Below are positions 27,170-35,431 of a stretch of 64,000 nt of DNA, in pieces. The position numbers and the translations under genes are program-made. The first letter of the stretch is position 1. Each line of letters starts with the position of its first letter. Below the pieces are notes generated by a model, which did no database searches, was not told the origin of the DNA, and saw only the letters and a list, made by a program, of their open reading frames with translations. Source of the stretch: Anaerostipes hominis (ex Lee et al. 2021) (GTDB taxonomy: Bacteria > Bacillota > Clostridia > Lachnospirales > Lachnospiraceae); assembly GCF_002270485.1 (NCBI RefSeq), contig NZ_NQOG01000010.1:1-64000 (forward strand). The letters are read 5' to 3'.

Positions 27170-27715
27170 ATGAAAGAAAAACAGTACATCCGTCAACAGA
27201 TCAAACAAAAAACAGAGAAGTTATCCACAAGATATCTTCGGGATTCGGAAGAAGAGATTCAGAAACAGATCCTTATGCTGCCGGAATTTAAGAGGGCGGA
27301 GACTGTTTTCTGCTACATATCCGTGGGAAAGGAAGTATCCACAGAATTGATTTTAACAGAATGCTTCCGACAGGGAAAACGGGTGGGAGTGCCCTTGTGC
27401 ACAGCTCCCGGAATCATGGAAGTAAGGCAGATCACCTGTATGGACCAGTTAGAACACGGCATCTACGGACTCATGGAGCCAAAAAGAAATACTCCCATTG
27501 TGGAGAAACGAGAGATTGACCTGGGGATTATTCCTTGTATCAGCGCAGACTTCTGTGGAAAACGTCTCGGACATGGAGCCGGGTATTATGACCGGTATCT
27601 AAGCGATACAGAATTTTTGAAGGTGGTTTTATGCAGAAAAGAGCTTCTGTGGGAGGAGATTCCTACAGACAGCTATGATGTGCCAATGGACCTTGTGGTC
27701 ACGGAGAAGGGGTGA
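27170..27715 (+). CDS. 5-Formyltetrahydrofolate cyclo-ligase
   Basis: A 181-aa enzyme that converts 5-formyl-THF to 5,10-methenyl-THF with ATP. Diagnostic stretches are VFCYISVGKEVSTE, VGVPLC and GKRLGHGAGYYDRYL, the phosphate-binding loop of the family. The start at 27170 follows AGAGGTG at 27155-27161; earlier in-frame ATGs from 27095 lack a ribosome binding site. Its stop is 4 bp before the TTG start of the AraC gene, suggesting co-transcription without obvious functional link. Confidence 0.93.
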   Translation: MKEKQYIRQQIKQKTEKLSTRYLRDSEEEIQKQILMLPEFKRAETVFCYISVGKEVSTELILTECFRQGKRVGVPLCTAPGIMEVRQITCMDQLEHGIYGLMEPKRNTPIVEKREIDLGIIPCISADFCGKRLGHGAGYYDRYLSDTEFLKVVLCRKELLWEEIPTDSYDVPMDLVVTEKG

Positions 27716-27719
27716 AACT

Positions 27720-28598
27720 TTGATTCGATTTGATATTAACCAGAATTTAAAAGAAGTTTTTGAGGACGGAAAGCTGCCAGCCATGGTATACATATCCAGA
27801 CAGGAGAGCACCCCGGAGAAAATAAGCCGTCCGCTGCACAGCCATGAATCTATCTGTGAACTTTTGCTTGTATATAAGGGGACCGGAACCTATCAGGTAG
27901 GCACCAGTATTTATCCCATAGAAGAAGGCTGTATGGCTTATTATAACCAGGGAGACCTTCATGAGATCGCAACGGCTGAGAAGACCAACATCGGCCATTA
28001 TTGTATCGGTATTACAAACCTTCACTTAAAGGAACTTAAGAAAAACCAGATGGTGCCGGAGGGAGGGCCCTATATCCGCCATGCAGGATCCCTGTTTCCG
28101 TTTTTAAAGATGATGTGTGATCAGATCTACATGATGGAAGAGCTGAATCCGGCAGGCCAGCTGGCATCGCAGCTTTTCTGCGCCTCCATGGTGGTCATTG
28201 CCAGCCAGCTGGATACATTTCCGCAGGCTATGGCCGCGGAGACGAGGGAGGAAGAGTTTATCTCAAGAATTCTGGATTATTTGAATGAACACTTCACGGA
28301 GGAATTAAATCTGGACAAGATCGCTGAGGACATGCACTGCTCTGCCACTTATGTCTCCCACGGCCTGAAAAAAGCCACGGGTATGACTCCCATCAATTAT
28401 ATTATCCGCAGGCGGATCGGCCTTGCCCAGACAATGCTGATCTCTACCGATCTCACGGCGACCCAGATCGCCACTATGGTGGGATACGACAACACCAATT
28501 ACTTCAGCACACTGTTTACAAAGACCGTTGGTATGACGCCGATCCGGTACCGGAACATGTATCTGGAAAAGCTGAGGGGCAGGAGAGACCAGTCATGA
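27720..28598 (+). CDS. AraC-family transcriptional regulator with cupin domain
   Basis: A 292-aa regulator. An N-terminal cupin sensor (about residues 30-130) includes SRPLHSHESICELLLVYKG and GDLHEIATAE. A C-terminal AraC DNA-binding domain (about 185-285) has DKIAEDMHCSATYVSHGLKK and the second helix pair ending in DNTNYFSTLFTKTVGMTP. I chose the TTG at 27720 because AAGGGG at 27707-27712 lies seven bases upstream. An ATG at 27675 would run 15 codons inside the previous gene. The ligand and targets are unknown. Confidence 0.88.
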   Translation: MIRFDINQNLKEVFEDGKLPAMVYISRQESTPEKISRPLHSHESICELLLVYKGTGTYQVGTSIYPIEEGCMAYYNQGDLHEIATAEKTNIGHYCIGITNLHLKELKKNQMVPEGGPYIRHAGSLFPFLKMMCDQIYMMEELNPAGQLASQLFCASMVVIASQLDTFPQAMAAETREEEFISRILDYLNEHFTEELNLDKIAEDMHCSATYVSHGLKKATGMTPINYIIRRRIGLAQTMLISTDLTATQIATMVGYDNTNYFSTLFTKTVGMTPIRYRNMYLEKLRGRRDQS

Positions 28599-28699
28599 GA
28601 GTGAAAAGAGCAGGAATACATACAAGAGGGCATGATTTCAGAATACTTCTGATAGATTCTAATTCTAAAAAGGTAGTAGGACAGATAGCAATCAAATAA
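28595..28699 (+). CDS. Possible 34-aa peptide coupled to the AraC gene
   Basis: An ATG at 28595 overlaps the AraC stop (ATGA) and is preceded by AGGAGAG at 28581-28587. It opens 34 codons with a basic composition (MRVKRAGIHTRGHDF at the start, VVGQIAIK at the end). Its last eight bases overlap the 3' end of the convergent MerR gene. No family is recognised. It may be a real small protein or a leftover gene start. Confidence 0.35.
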   Translation: MRVKRAGIHTRGHDFRILLIDSNSKKVVGQIAIK

Positions 28700-29588
28700 T
28701 TCTAAACTTAGAGTTACATGTTTTTTTCTTGAGATAATATTGTAATGCTTCCCCTATAAACTTTGAAGCTCCTTTACAGTACTGCTGATCCATAGCCTCG
28801 ATCAGCTTTGGATTGTGGAGATATCCGTCAATCAGCTTATCATAGTAGTTCTCGCCCAGATCCATTGTAGGCTGGTCTTCTTCATCCAGCAGGTTTAACA
28901 TCTGGCCGATGATATTCTGTACTTCTTCAGATTTGACATCCCTTGAAACGTCACTTGTCAGCTGCTCCATCAAGTCTTTATTCTTTTCTACATACCCTTT
29001 TTCTTTGATCTTCCGCATCTTCTCCATATTCTCAGAGAAATGGCTTAGGCTCTCTTTCATGGCATCTGTGTATTTTTCAACACTGCCGTAATACTCCACC
29101 GCCGTTTGAGCGATGCTGGACTTATGATCCCTGGCTCTTTTTATAAATTCATCGAAGGCTTCGGTACTTCCCCAGTATTTCATAATCTCCTCTGTATTCT
29201 CTTTTTTAAACTGCTCCAATGCCTGGATATATTCACTTAAATCAAATTCTTTAAAACTCATATAGGTTTCTCCTTGTTCCAGTCTGCCAATCAGGTCTAA
29301 CAGTCTGTTCAGCCTGTCTCGTTTTGCTTTTAGCAGTGTTTTTTGCCTGCTAAGAGCTTCTTTTTTATTAAAATTGGGATTTTCCATGATCCTTTTAATA
29401 TCCTTCAGAGGAAATTCCAACTCCTTAAAAAGTAATATCTGCTGTAGAGTGTTTATGGATTCATCGTTGTATAGTCTATAACCGGCGCCGGTGACCTTTG
29501 CGGGTTTTAATAAACCGATTTCATCATAATACTGTAAGGTCCGCACGCTGACGCCTGAAAGTACTGCAACTTCTTTTATGGTTCTCAA
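28692..29588 (-). CDS. MerR-family regulator with TipAS-like effector domain
   Basis: A 298-aa regulator. The N-terminal MerR domain (residues about 1-70) starts MRTIKEVAVLSGVSVRTLQYYDEIG and includes the wing GAGYRLYND; a coiled coil follows at about 75-110. The C-terminal half (WGSTEAFDEF, SHFSENMEKM, GEALQYYL) matches TipAS domains, which in TipAL and Mta bind antibiotics. The start is TTG at 29588 with GGAGATG upstream. A typical MerR promoter lies before it, so it probably controls itself. No other target gene is adjacent. Confidence 0.88.
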   Translation of the reverse strand: MRTIKEVAVLSGVSVRTLQYYDEIGLLKPAKVTGAGYRLYNDESINTLQQILLFKELEFPLKDIKRIMENPNFNKKEALSRQKTLLKAKRDRLNRLLDLIGRLEQGETYMSFKEFDLSEYIQALEQFKKENTEEIMKYWGSTEAFDEFIKRARDHKSSIAQTAVEYYGSVEKYTDAMKESLSHFSENMEKMRKIKEKGYVEKNKDLMEQLTSDVSRDVKSEEVQNIIGQMLNLLDEEDQPTMDLGENYYDKLIDGYLHNPKLIEAMDQQYCKGASKFIGEALQYYLKKKTCNSKFRII

Positions 29589-29624
29589 GACATCATCTCC
29601 AATCTGTTGTGTATCTTTGATTCT

Positions 29625-29655
29625 ATCTTACATTATCACGTTACGTGAGAGTCAA
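29625..29655 (-). promoter_or_regulatory. MerR-type promoter with operator in a 19-bp spacer
   Basis: On the minus strand TTGACT (29650-29655) and TAAGAT (29625-29630) are 19 bp apart. The perfect 13-bp palindrome TCACGTTACGTGA (29636-29648) fills the spacer. This is the classic over-long promoter that TipA/Mta/BmrR-type regulators untwist to activate. Confidence 0.85.
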
Positions 29656-29884
29656 TGGTTTTTCATGTCTTTTTAAAAATCATTATATGAGTAATTTGTG
29701 GGTACTTTGTTTGTGTCTTATACAAGATAGTGGAGTCCTTGTTCTCATTTCTAATATATTTCTTTGAAATGCCCCTGTTTTTGATCTCACAGCGAACAAA
29801 ATAGTAAAGGCGGAGGACCTTTGTTTTTTCTAAAATAATAATTACAGAAAGCGATGCTGAACAAACAAAACAGGAGGTTTTAAC
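29656..29884 (+). promoter_or_regulatory. Upstream region of the inositol-type cluster
   Basis: This AT-rich stretch should hold the promoter of the operon at 29885, but I see no convincing -35/-10 pair. A small stem (AAAGG 29806-29810 with CCTTT 29818-29822) followed by a T-run could be a weak terminator or attenuator. AGGAGGT before 29885 is the ribosome binding site. Confidence 0.3.
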
Positions 29885-30811
29885 ATGAGTATGAATATCT
29901 GCGGAGCTCCTTGCTGCTGGGGCGTGGATGATGTAAAGAACCCTTATCTGCCGCCATGGCAGAGGGTACTTAAGGAGGCAGGCCAGGCGGGTTACCGGGC
30001 CATTGAGCTTGGACCTTACGGATATCTTCCGATTGATGTGGAGACAGTCTCTGAGGAGTTAAAAAAGAATGGATTAGCCATTGTGGCAGGGACGATCTTC
30101 GACGATCTGCTGAGTGAAGAAAACTATGAAAACGTATTGAGACAGACAGAAGAGATCTGTTCTCTGGTCACAAAGCTTCCGCCGCTTCCGGTACATGAGG
30201 GCCAGCATTTTGCTGCGCCTTATATGACCATCATGGACTGGGGTCATGATGAGAGGGATTATGCGGCCGGACATCCTGACAAAGCGCCGAGGCTTTCAGA
30301 AGAAAAATGGGCAGCGATGATGGGCCACATCAGGGGAATCTGTGAAAAAGCAAAAGAATACGGTGTGCGGCCGGTCATTCATCCTCACGCTGGAGGTTAT
30401 ATTGAGTTTGCAGATGAGATCGAAGCGGTGGTAAGGGACATTCCTTATGAGCTGGCAGGTCTCTGCCTGGATACAGGGCATCTTTATTACTCCGGCATGG
30501 ATCCGGCAGAATGGCTGAAAAAGTATGCGGACCGCTTGGATTATGTCCACTTTAAAGATGTGGATGAAAAGGTATACCGGGAAGTTCTGGGAGAACATAT
30601 CCGCTTTTTTGAGGGCTGTGGTAAAGGAGCCATGTGTCCCATAGGAAAAGGCGCACTGGACTACCCTGAGATCAAGCAGACCTTGGAGGATATCCAGTAC
30701 AGCGGATATATCACCATAGAACAGGAACGTGATCCAAGAAATTCAGACACAAGCCTCCGGGACGTGAAGGCCAGTGTTACATATTTAAAAAGTGTAGGAT
30801 ATGAAATCTAA
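29885..30811 (+). CDS. TIM-barrel sugar isomerase/dehydratase, IolE-like
   Basis: A 308-aa AP-endonuclease-2-like TIM-barrel protein. It opens ICGAPCCWGVDD, close to the NAPCSWG start of inosose dehydratase IolE, and contains GYRAIELGPYGYLP, VIHPHAGGYIE, LAGLCLDTGHLYYSG, YVHFKDVDEKV and GYITIEQERDP. These His, Asp and Glu residues are the usual metal ligands. IolE dehydrates 2-keto-myo-inositol; this protein may act on the same or a related keto-cyclitol. Its partners are a Gfo/Idh dehydrogenase and IolH, which supports an inositol-type pathway. The exact reaction is not fixed by the sequence. Confidence 0.85.
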   Translation: MSMNICGAPCCWGVDDVKNPYLPPWQRVLKEAGQAGYRAIELGPYGYLPIDVETVSEELKKNGLAIVAGTIFDDLLSEENYENVLRQTEEICSLVTKLPPLPVHEGQHFAAPYMTIMDWGHDERDYAAGHPDKAPRLSEEKWAAMMGHIRGICEKAKEYGVRPVIHPHAGGYIEFADEIEAVVRDIPYELAGLCLDTGHLYYSGMDPAEWLKKYADRLDYVHFKDVDEKVYREVLGEHIRFFEGCGKGAMCPIGKGALDYPEIKQTLEDIQYSGYITIEQERDPRNSDTSLRDVKASVTYLKSVGYEI

Positions 30812-30831
30812 TTCTGAAAAGGAGCAAAACT

Positions 30832-31995
30832 ATGTATTACGGAGAAAAGAAAATTGAAAAACCGATCCGCTGGGCTATGGTAGGGGGAGGAAAGGGAAGC
30901 CAGATTGGCTATATCCACCGGTCTGCCGCAATGAGAGATTTTAATTTTGACCTGGTTGCAGGTGCCTTTGACATTGACCCGGAGAGGGGCAGAGAGTTTG
31001 GTAAGCAGCTTCATGTGGATGAGGACAGATGTTACCCAGATTATAAGACTATGTTTGCAAAGGAAGCTAAGCGCCAGGACGGGATCCAGGCGGTCTCCAT
31101 TGCAACTCCCAACGGAACACACTTTGAGATCACAAAGGCAGCCTTGCTTGCCGGGCTTCATGTTGTATGTGAAAAACCTCTCTGTTTTACAACCGAAGAG
31201 GCGGAGGAATTAGAGGCACTGGCCACAAAACAAAATAAAATCGTAGGTGTTACTTACGGTTATGCGGGACATCAGGTCATCGAGGAGGCACGACAGCTGA
31301 TCGCCGAAGGAAAGCTGGGAAAGATTCGTATTGTCAATATGCAGTTCTCCCATGGATTCCACAACGTGGCAGTCGAAAAAAATACAGCCTCCACAAAATG
31401 GCGGGTAGATCCAAAGGTTGCAGGACCGTCCTATGTGCTGGGTGATGTGGGAACCCATCCGCTGTACTTATCTGAAGTCATGCTTCCGGATATGAAGATC
31501 AAACGGCTGATGTGCAGCAGACAGTCCTTCGTCGAGTCCAGAAAACCTCTGGAGGACAACGCTATGACCATCATGGAATATGACAATGGTGCCGTGGGAT
31601 ACGTTTGGTCATGCTGTGTAAACTGCGGTTCCATGCATGGGCAGAAGATTCGTGTCATCGGTGAAAAGGCATCTATTGAGTGGTGGGATGAGCATCCGAA
31701 CCAGCTGACCTATGAAGTGCAGAATGAACCTGTACGTGTTCTGGAAAGAGGCATGGGATATCTGGCACCTTCTGCCCTGGAGGAAGACCGTATTGGGGCA
31801 GGGCATCCGGAAGGTTTGTTTGAGGCATGGAGTAACTTATATAGCCGCTTTGCGCAGGCCATGGACGCATGTGACAGAGGAGAGAACGTGGAGTTCTGGT
31901 ATCCCAATGTACACGCAGGGGCAGAGGGCGTGCGCTGGGTAGAAAACTGTGTACAATCCGCAGATCAGGGCGCACAGTGGGTAGATTATAAGTAA
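30832..31995 (+). CDS. Gfo/Idh/MocA-family NAD(P)-dependent dehydrogenase
   Basis: A 387-aa oxidoreductase. The Rossmann fold (about 1-150) has MVGGGKGSQIGYIHR and ends in the family motif CEKPLC with the catalytic-region Lys. The C-terminal substrate domain has GPSYVLGDVGTHPLYLSEV, which holds the usual Asp and His. Members oxidise ring hydroxyls of inositols or sugars. It begins 20 bp after the IolE-like gene and ends 12 bp before iolH, so it likely performs the first oxidation in the pathway. Oxidation of a glycoside at C3 is an alternative activity in this family. Confidence 0.9.
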   Translation: MYYGEKKIEKPIRWAMVGGGKGSQIGYIHRSAAMRDFNFDLVAGAFDIDPERGREFGKQLHVDEDRCYPDYKTMFAKEAKRQDGIQAVSIATPNGTHFEITKAALLAGLHVVCEKPLCFTTEEAEELEALATKQNKIVGVTYGYAGHQVIEEARQLIAEGKLGKIRIVNMQFSHGFHNVAVEKNTASTKWRVDPKVAGPSYVLGDVGTHPLYLSEVMLPDMKIKRLMCSRQSFVESRKPLEDNAMTIMEYDNGAVGYVWSCCVNCGSMHGQKIRVIGEKASIEWWDEHPNQLTYEVQNEPVRVLERGMGYLAPSALEEDRIGAGHPEGLFEAWSNLYSRFAQAMDACDRGENVEFWYPNVHAGAEGVRWVENCVQSADQGAQWVDYK

Positions 31996-32007
31996 GGAGC
32001 TGATGAG

Positions 32008-32928
32008 ATGAAAATAGCATTTGACGTGGATGTGCTGGCAAAGCAGATGGATATCAACCGGATGGTGCATCAGGTGGCAGACTGGGGTTATAAATACATC
32101 GAACAGTCTCCGCATCCAAGGATCAATCCATTCTATAAACACCCGCTGTTCTCCAGGGAATGTGAGGCAGAATACAGGAAAGCACTCCGGGAAACCGGAG
32201 TGGAGATCTCCTCCTTTATCGTAGTGTACCGCTGGTCCGGACCTACAGAGGAGCAGAGACAGATGGCAGTAGCCAACTGGAAGCGGATGATTGAGATTGC
32301 CGTGGACATGGGTGTGCCGGTGATTAACACGGAACTCTCCGGGGATCCCAACCAGCAGGAGATCTGCAACGGCATGTGGTTCCATTCTATGGAAGAACTT
32401 CTGCCGATCATTGAGAGGGAAGGGCTCCGGGTGGAGATCCAGTCCCATCCGTATGACTTCTGCGAATTAAACAATGAGACTTGTGATCTGGTGAAATCCT
32501 TCCGCTCCCCGAACCTTGGATATGTGTATTCTTCCCCACATGGATTCTTCTATGACGAGGGAAAAGGGGATGTGCGCTCCATGTTACAGTACGCAGGGGA
32601 AGAACTGACCCACGTACTGTTTGCGGATACGTTCAACCAGACCATGGACTGCCGCTATATCGCCAACCCGCCGTGGTTAAACGGAAGAGGAAAAGCGGAT
32701 GTGACCATCCACCAGCATTTAGCCATGGGAGAGGGAGACGTGGACTTTGACGGTATCTTTGAGACGTTAAGAGAGATGGACTTCGCAAACAGCCAGTTAA
32801 GGGAAGATGCACCGAAAGCCGGAGGAGACAACATTGCATGTGTATCCATGTTCGGATTCCCGGAAAAGATGGAGAAGCAGGCGCCGGAGGCAAGAGAACG
32901 CATTGAACGGGAACTGCTGAAAGGGTAG
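32008..32928 (+). CDS. iolH: TIM-barrel isomerase/epimerase, IolH family
   Basis: A 306-aa TIM-barrel protein. From memory of B. subtilis IolH it shares distinctive stretches: YKYIEQSPHPRINPFYKHP, EISSFIVVYRWSGP, ELLPIIEREG, YDFCELNNET and DIACVS-like FGFPEKM near the end. IolH lies in the B. subtilis inositol operon, where its exact step is poorly defined. Its presence beside an IolE-like protein and a Gfo/Idh dehydrogenase is the strongest sign that the cluster handles an inositol isomer or derivative. Confidence 0.85.
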   Translation: MKIAFDVDVLAKQMDINRMVHQVADWGYKYIEQSPHPRINPFYKHPLFSRECEAEYRKALRETGVEISSFIVVYRWSGPTEEQRQMAVANWKRMIEIAVDMGVPVINTELSGDPNQQEICNGMWFHSMEELLPIIEREGLRVEIQSHPYDFCELNNETCDLVKSFRSPNLGYVYSSPHGFFYDEGKGDVRSMLQYAGEELTHVLFADTFNQTMDCRYIANPPWLNGRGKADVTIHQHLAMGEGDVDFDGIFETLREMDFANSQLREDAPKAGGDNIACVSMFGFPEKMEKQAPEARERIERELLKG

Positions 32929-32935
32929 AGTGAGA

Positions 32936-34324
32936 ATGGAAAAGAAGCAAGGAACGATATTAGAAAAATTATCATGGAAAACAAGATTCTCTTATGGATG
33001 CGGAGATACGGCGTGCAATGTGGTTTTTGGGATGATCAGCACGGTGCTGACGCTGTTTTACACAGATTACGTGGGAGTCTCTGCCGCAACAGTCGGAATG
33101 GTCATGCTGCTCTCCAGAGTATTTGACGGATTCTCTGACGTTATCATGGGATTTATTGTGGAACGAACCAACTCCAAATGGGGGAAATCAAGGCCGTGGA
33201 TCCTGTGGATGGCGGCACCGTATGCCGTCTCAGCCGTGCTGTTATTCACAGTGCCCCACACGACAAACTTTCTGCAGTTTCTGTATATGTTTGTGACGTA
33301 TAATTTTTGTACGACCATCTGTTATACGGCCATCAATCTGCCCTACGGAAGCCTATCTGCTATGATGTCCAGAAGTTCTGAGGAGCGGAGCATGCTCAGT
33401 ATCGTGAGAATGGGAATGTCACCGTTCGGGCGTATTCTGGCAGTAACCTGCACCATGCCGTTAGTAAAGCTGTTCGGGGATACCCAGTCCTCATGGGTGA
33501 TCGTCATGGGCATATGGGCTGTGATCGCCATGGTCCTTTTAATCATCTGTTTTGCCAACTGCCAGGAGACCGTAAAGATCGAAGCCCGTGAGAAGCAGGA
33601 AAAGATACCTGCGCTCAAGGCATTAAAGCTTTTAGTGACCAATCAGTATTTTTGGGCCGTATTGGTCCTCTGGATGATGCAGAATGTGATCTACGGTGTG
33701 ACAGGGACCATTCTGCCATATTACTGCAAGTACATATTCCACAACGATACATGGATGTACAGTACACTGTATCTGACGGAAACTCTGACCATCGTGGCAT
33801 CCACGTGTATCGTATGCCCTATCCTGCTAAAACACTTCGGCAAGAGAAATATGGCGCTTGCGGGGGCGGTGTTAGCGCTGGCCGGACAGCTTGTGTTCTT
33901 TGCCAATCCCTACAGTTTTCAGTGGATGCTTTTGTGCTGTATCATCAGGGGTATCGGATTATCGCCGTTAAATGCTATTGTCTTTGGCATGCTGGGCGAT
34001 GTGGTGGAATTCGGACAGTGGAAGCACCATATCCGCCAGGAGAGCCTGATATTTGCCGGCGGGTCAGTGGGAACAAAGATTGGTTCCGGCCTGGCCTCAG
34101 CCATCATGACGGGACTTCTCTCACTGGCAGGCTATCTGAGTTCTGCGGCAGGAGCAGTCACCCAGCCCCAGTCGGCCATTGATATGATTATAAACATTTA
34201 TAAAATGGGACCGATCATTGTCTGGGTCGTAGTCATCATAACACTTGTCCTATACAAACTGGACAAAAAATATGAAACGATCATGGAGGAACTGACAGAA
34301 CGGGAACTTCAGGGTCAGCTATAA
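32936..34324 (+). CDS. GPH-family sugar/cation symporter
   Basis: A 462-aa membrane transporter of the glycoside-pentoside-hexuronide type (MFS superfamily), with about twelve helices. Typical signs are FSYGCGDTACNVVFG at the start, DGFSDVIMGFIVERTNSKWGKSRPWI after helix 2 and GMLGDVVEFGQWKHHIRQES late in the chain. It is co-directional with the three catabolic genes and starts 7 bp after iolH, so it probably imports their substrate. I prefer the ATG at 32936; a GTG at 32930 is also possible and the ribosome binding site is weak. B. subtilis IolF/IolT transporters are of another MFS branch. Confidence 0.9.
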   Translation: MEKKQGTILEKLSWKTRFSYGCGDTACNVVFGMISTVLTLFYTDYVGVSAATVGMVMLLSRVFDGFSDVIMGFIVERTNSKWGKSRPWILWMAAPYAVSAVLLFTVPHTTNFLQFLYMFVTYNFCTTICYTAINLPYGSLSAMMSRSSEERSMLSIVRMGMSPFGRILAVTCTMPLVKLFGDTQSSWVIVMGIWAVIAMVLLIICFANCQETVKIEAREKQEKIPALKALKLLVTNQYFWAVLVLWMMQNVIYGVTGTILPYYCKYIFHNDTWMYSTLYLTETLTIVASTCIVCPILLKHFGKRNMALAGAVLALAGQLVFFANPYSFQWMLLCCIIRGIGLSPLNAIVFGMLGDVVEFGQWKHHIRQESLIFAGGSVGTKIGSGLASAIMTGLLSLAGYLSSAAGAVTQPQSAIDMIINIYKMGPIIVWVVVIITLVLYKLDKKYETIMEELTERELQGQL

Positions 34325-34331
34325 ATGAACA

Positions 34332-34372
34332 GCAGGGAAGGAGCCTTTGAATCAGGTTTCCTCCCTGCATTT
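34332..34372. terminator. Terminator between convergent genes
   Basis: GCAGGGAAGGA (34332-34342) pairs imperfectly with TTTCCTCCCTGC (34357-34368), followed by ATTTTATATTAT. It serves the transporter gene and perhaps the convergent AraC gene. Confidence 0.6.
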
Positions 34373-35304
34373 TATATTATAACAGGACGGCGGGCTTGCC
34401 CACTTTGTTCTTTATTACGGTTCCGGTATTCACGGGGCGAGCACTGGTAAGTCCTTTTAAACATCCGGGAGAAGTTGCTGGGGCTGTCAAAACCGCATCC
34501 TATGGAGATCTCTGAGATGCTTTGGCTGGTCTTGGTGAGCAGAAGGGCGCCTTTGGACAGACGGTAGCGGATCAGATACTGCATGGGCGGGATCCCCAGT
34601 GTCCGTCGGAAGCACCGTAAACATTCCCTTTCACCAATATTGGCGGATTTTGCGATGTCATATAACTTTAATGGTTCCGCAAACCGCTCCTCAATCATAT
34701 GAATCATTGTTTTGATGCGGCAGGAATCCTGGTCCGGCCTCGCCGTGGTTTCTGAGATCACAGATTCATGGCTTTGATATAGAAGAAAACAAAGGCGGGA
34801 GAGCTGTTCCCTGACTGTAAATTCATGGCCCTGTGAACCTTCAGAAAAGGCCTCGAAAGCCTTTAAGATGCACTGTGTGGATTCCGGCACAGTATCGTCT
34901 ACTGGAGAAAACTGCAGACAGTCTATGGCACAGGAGCTGATGAGCGGCTGGATATATTTTATATAGAAAACAGAGCTTTCAGAGCCGCATATGAAATCCG
35001 GATGAAATACAAGAGAATGAAGCCGGCAGGTGCCGGAGGTTTCAGCCTCATGAAGGATATTAGAATTGATCATCAGGCTGTCTCCTGCATTCATGCGCAG
35101 GGATCTGCCGGGGACCCTTATCTCTAAAGTCCCGGAGTACAGATAGATGACTTCCAGTTCTTCATGCCAGTGCCAAGGGATCCTGCTGACGTTGTCAACA
35201 GAATAGACAGAGTCATAGCCGGCACACGGGAATTCGATGGTTCCATGGGGCCGCACTTCCCGCCTGTCCTGGTCAGTATAGATTGTACAATCCTGCAAAG
35301 GCAT
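34372..35304 (-). CDS. AraC-family regulator with cupin domain
   Basis: A 310-aa regulator. The N-terminal cupin (about residues 40-110) contains RIPWHWHEELEVIYLYSG and GDSLMINSNILHEAE. The C-terminal AraC domain (about 205-300) contains LYDIAKSANIGERECLRCFRR and SISEISIGCGFDSPSNFSRM. AAGGAGG precedes the ATG on the minus strand. It is convergent with the inositol-type operon and is its most obvious candidate regulator, but nothing in the sequence proves this. The divergent PHP gene shares its upstream region. Confidence 0.88.
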   Translation of the reverse strand: MPLQDCTIYTDQDRREVRPHGTIEFPCAGYDSVYSVDNVSRIPWHWHEELEVIYLYSGTLEIRVPGRSLRMNAGDSLMINSNILHEAETSGTCRLHSLVFHPDFICGSESSVFYIKYIQPLISSCAIDCLQFSPVDDTVPESTQCILKAFEAFSEGSQGHEFTVREQLSRLCFLLYQSHESVISETTARPDQDSCRIKTMIHMIEERFAEPLKLYDIAKSANIGERECLRCFRRTLGIPPMQYLIRYRLSKGALLLTKTSQSISEISIGCGFDSPSNFSRMFKRTYQCSPREYRNRNKEQSGQARRPVII

Positions 35305-35431
35305 AGAGATTCCTCCTTTTTGTCGCTTTTTTTATATTATAGGTCCAAATTTATATTGTTTCAATCAGCAAAAGACGGTATTTATATATTAAGGTGACTG
35401 GTGTGCAGATATACAGGAGGTATGGGTTTTT

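Noticed and set aside
29885-32928. C-glycoside cleavage system like that for puerarin (oxidoreductase plus TIM-barrel lyase)
   Set aside because: The small beta-sandwich lyase subunit that pairs with the TIM-barrel subunit in such systems is absent, and IolE/IolH similarity explains the cluster better.
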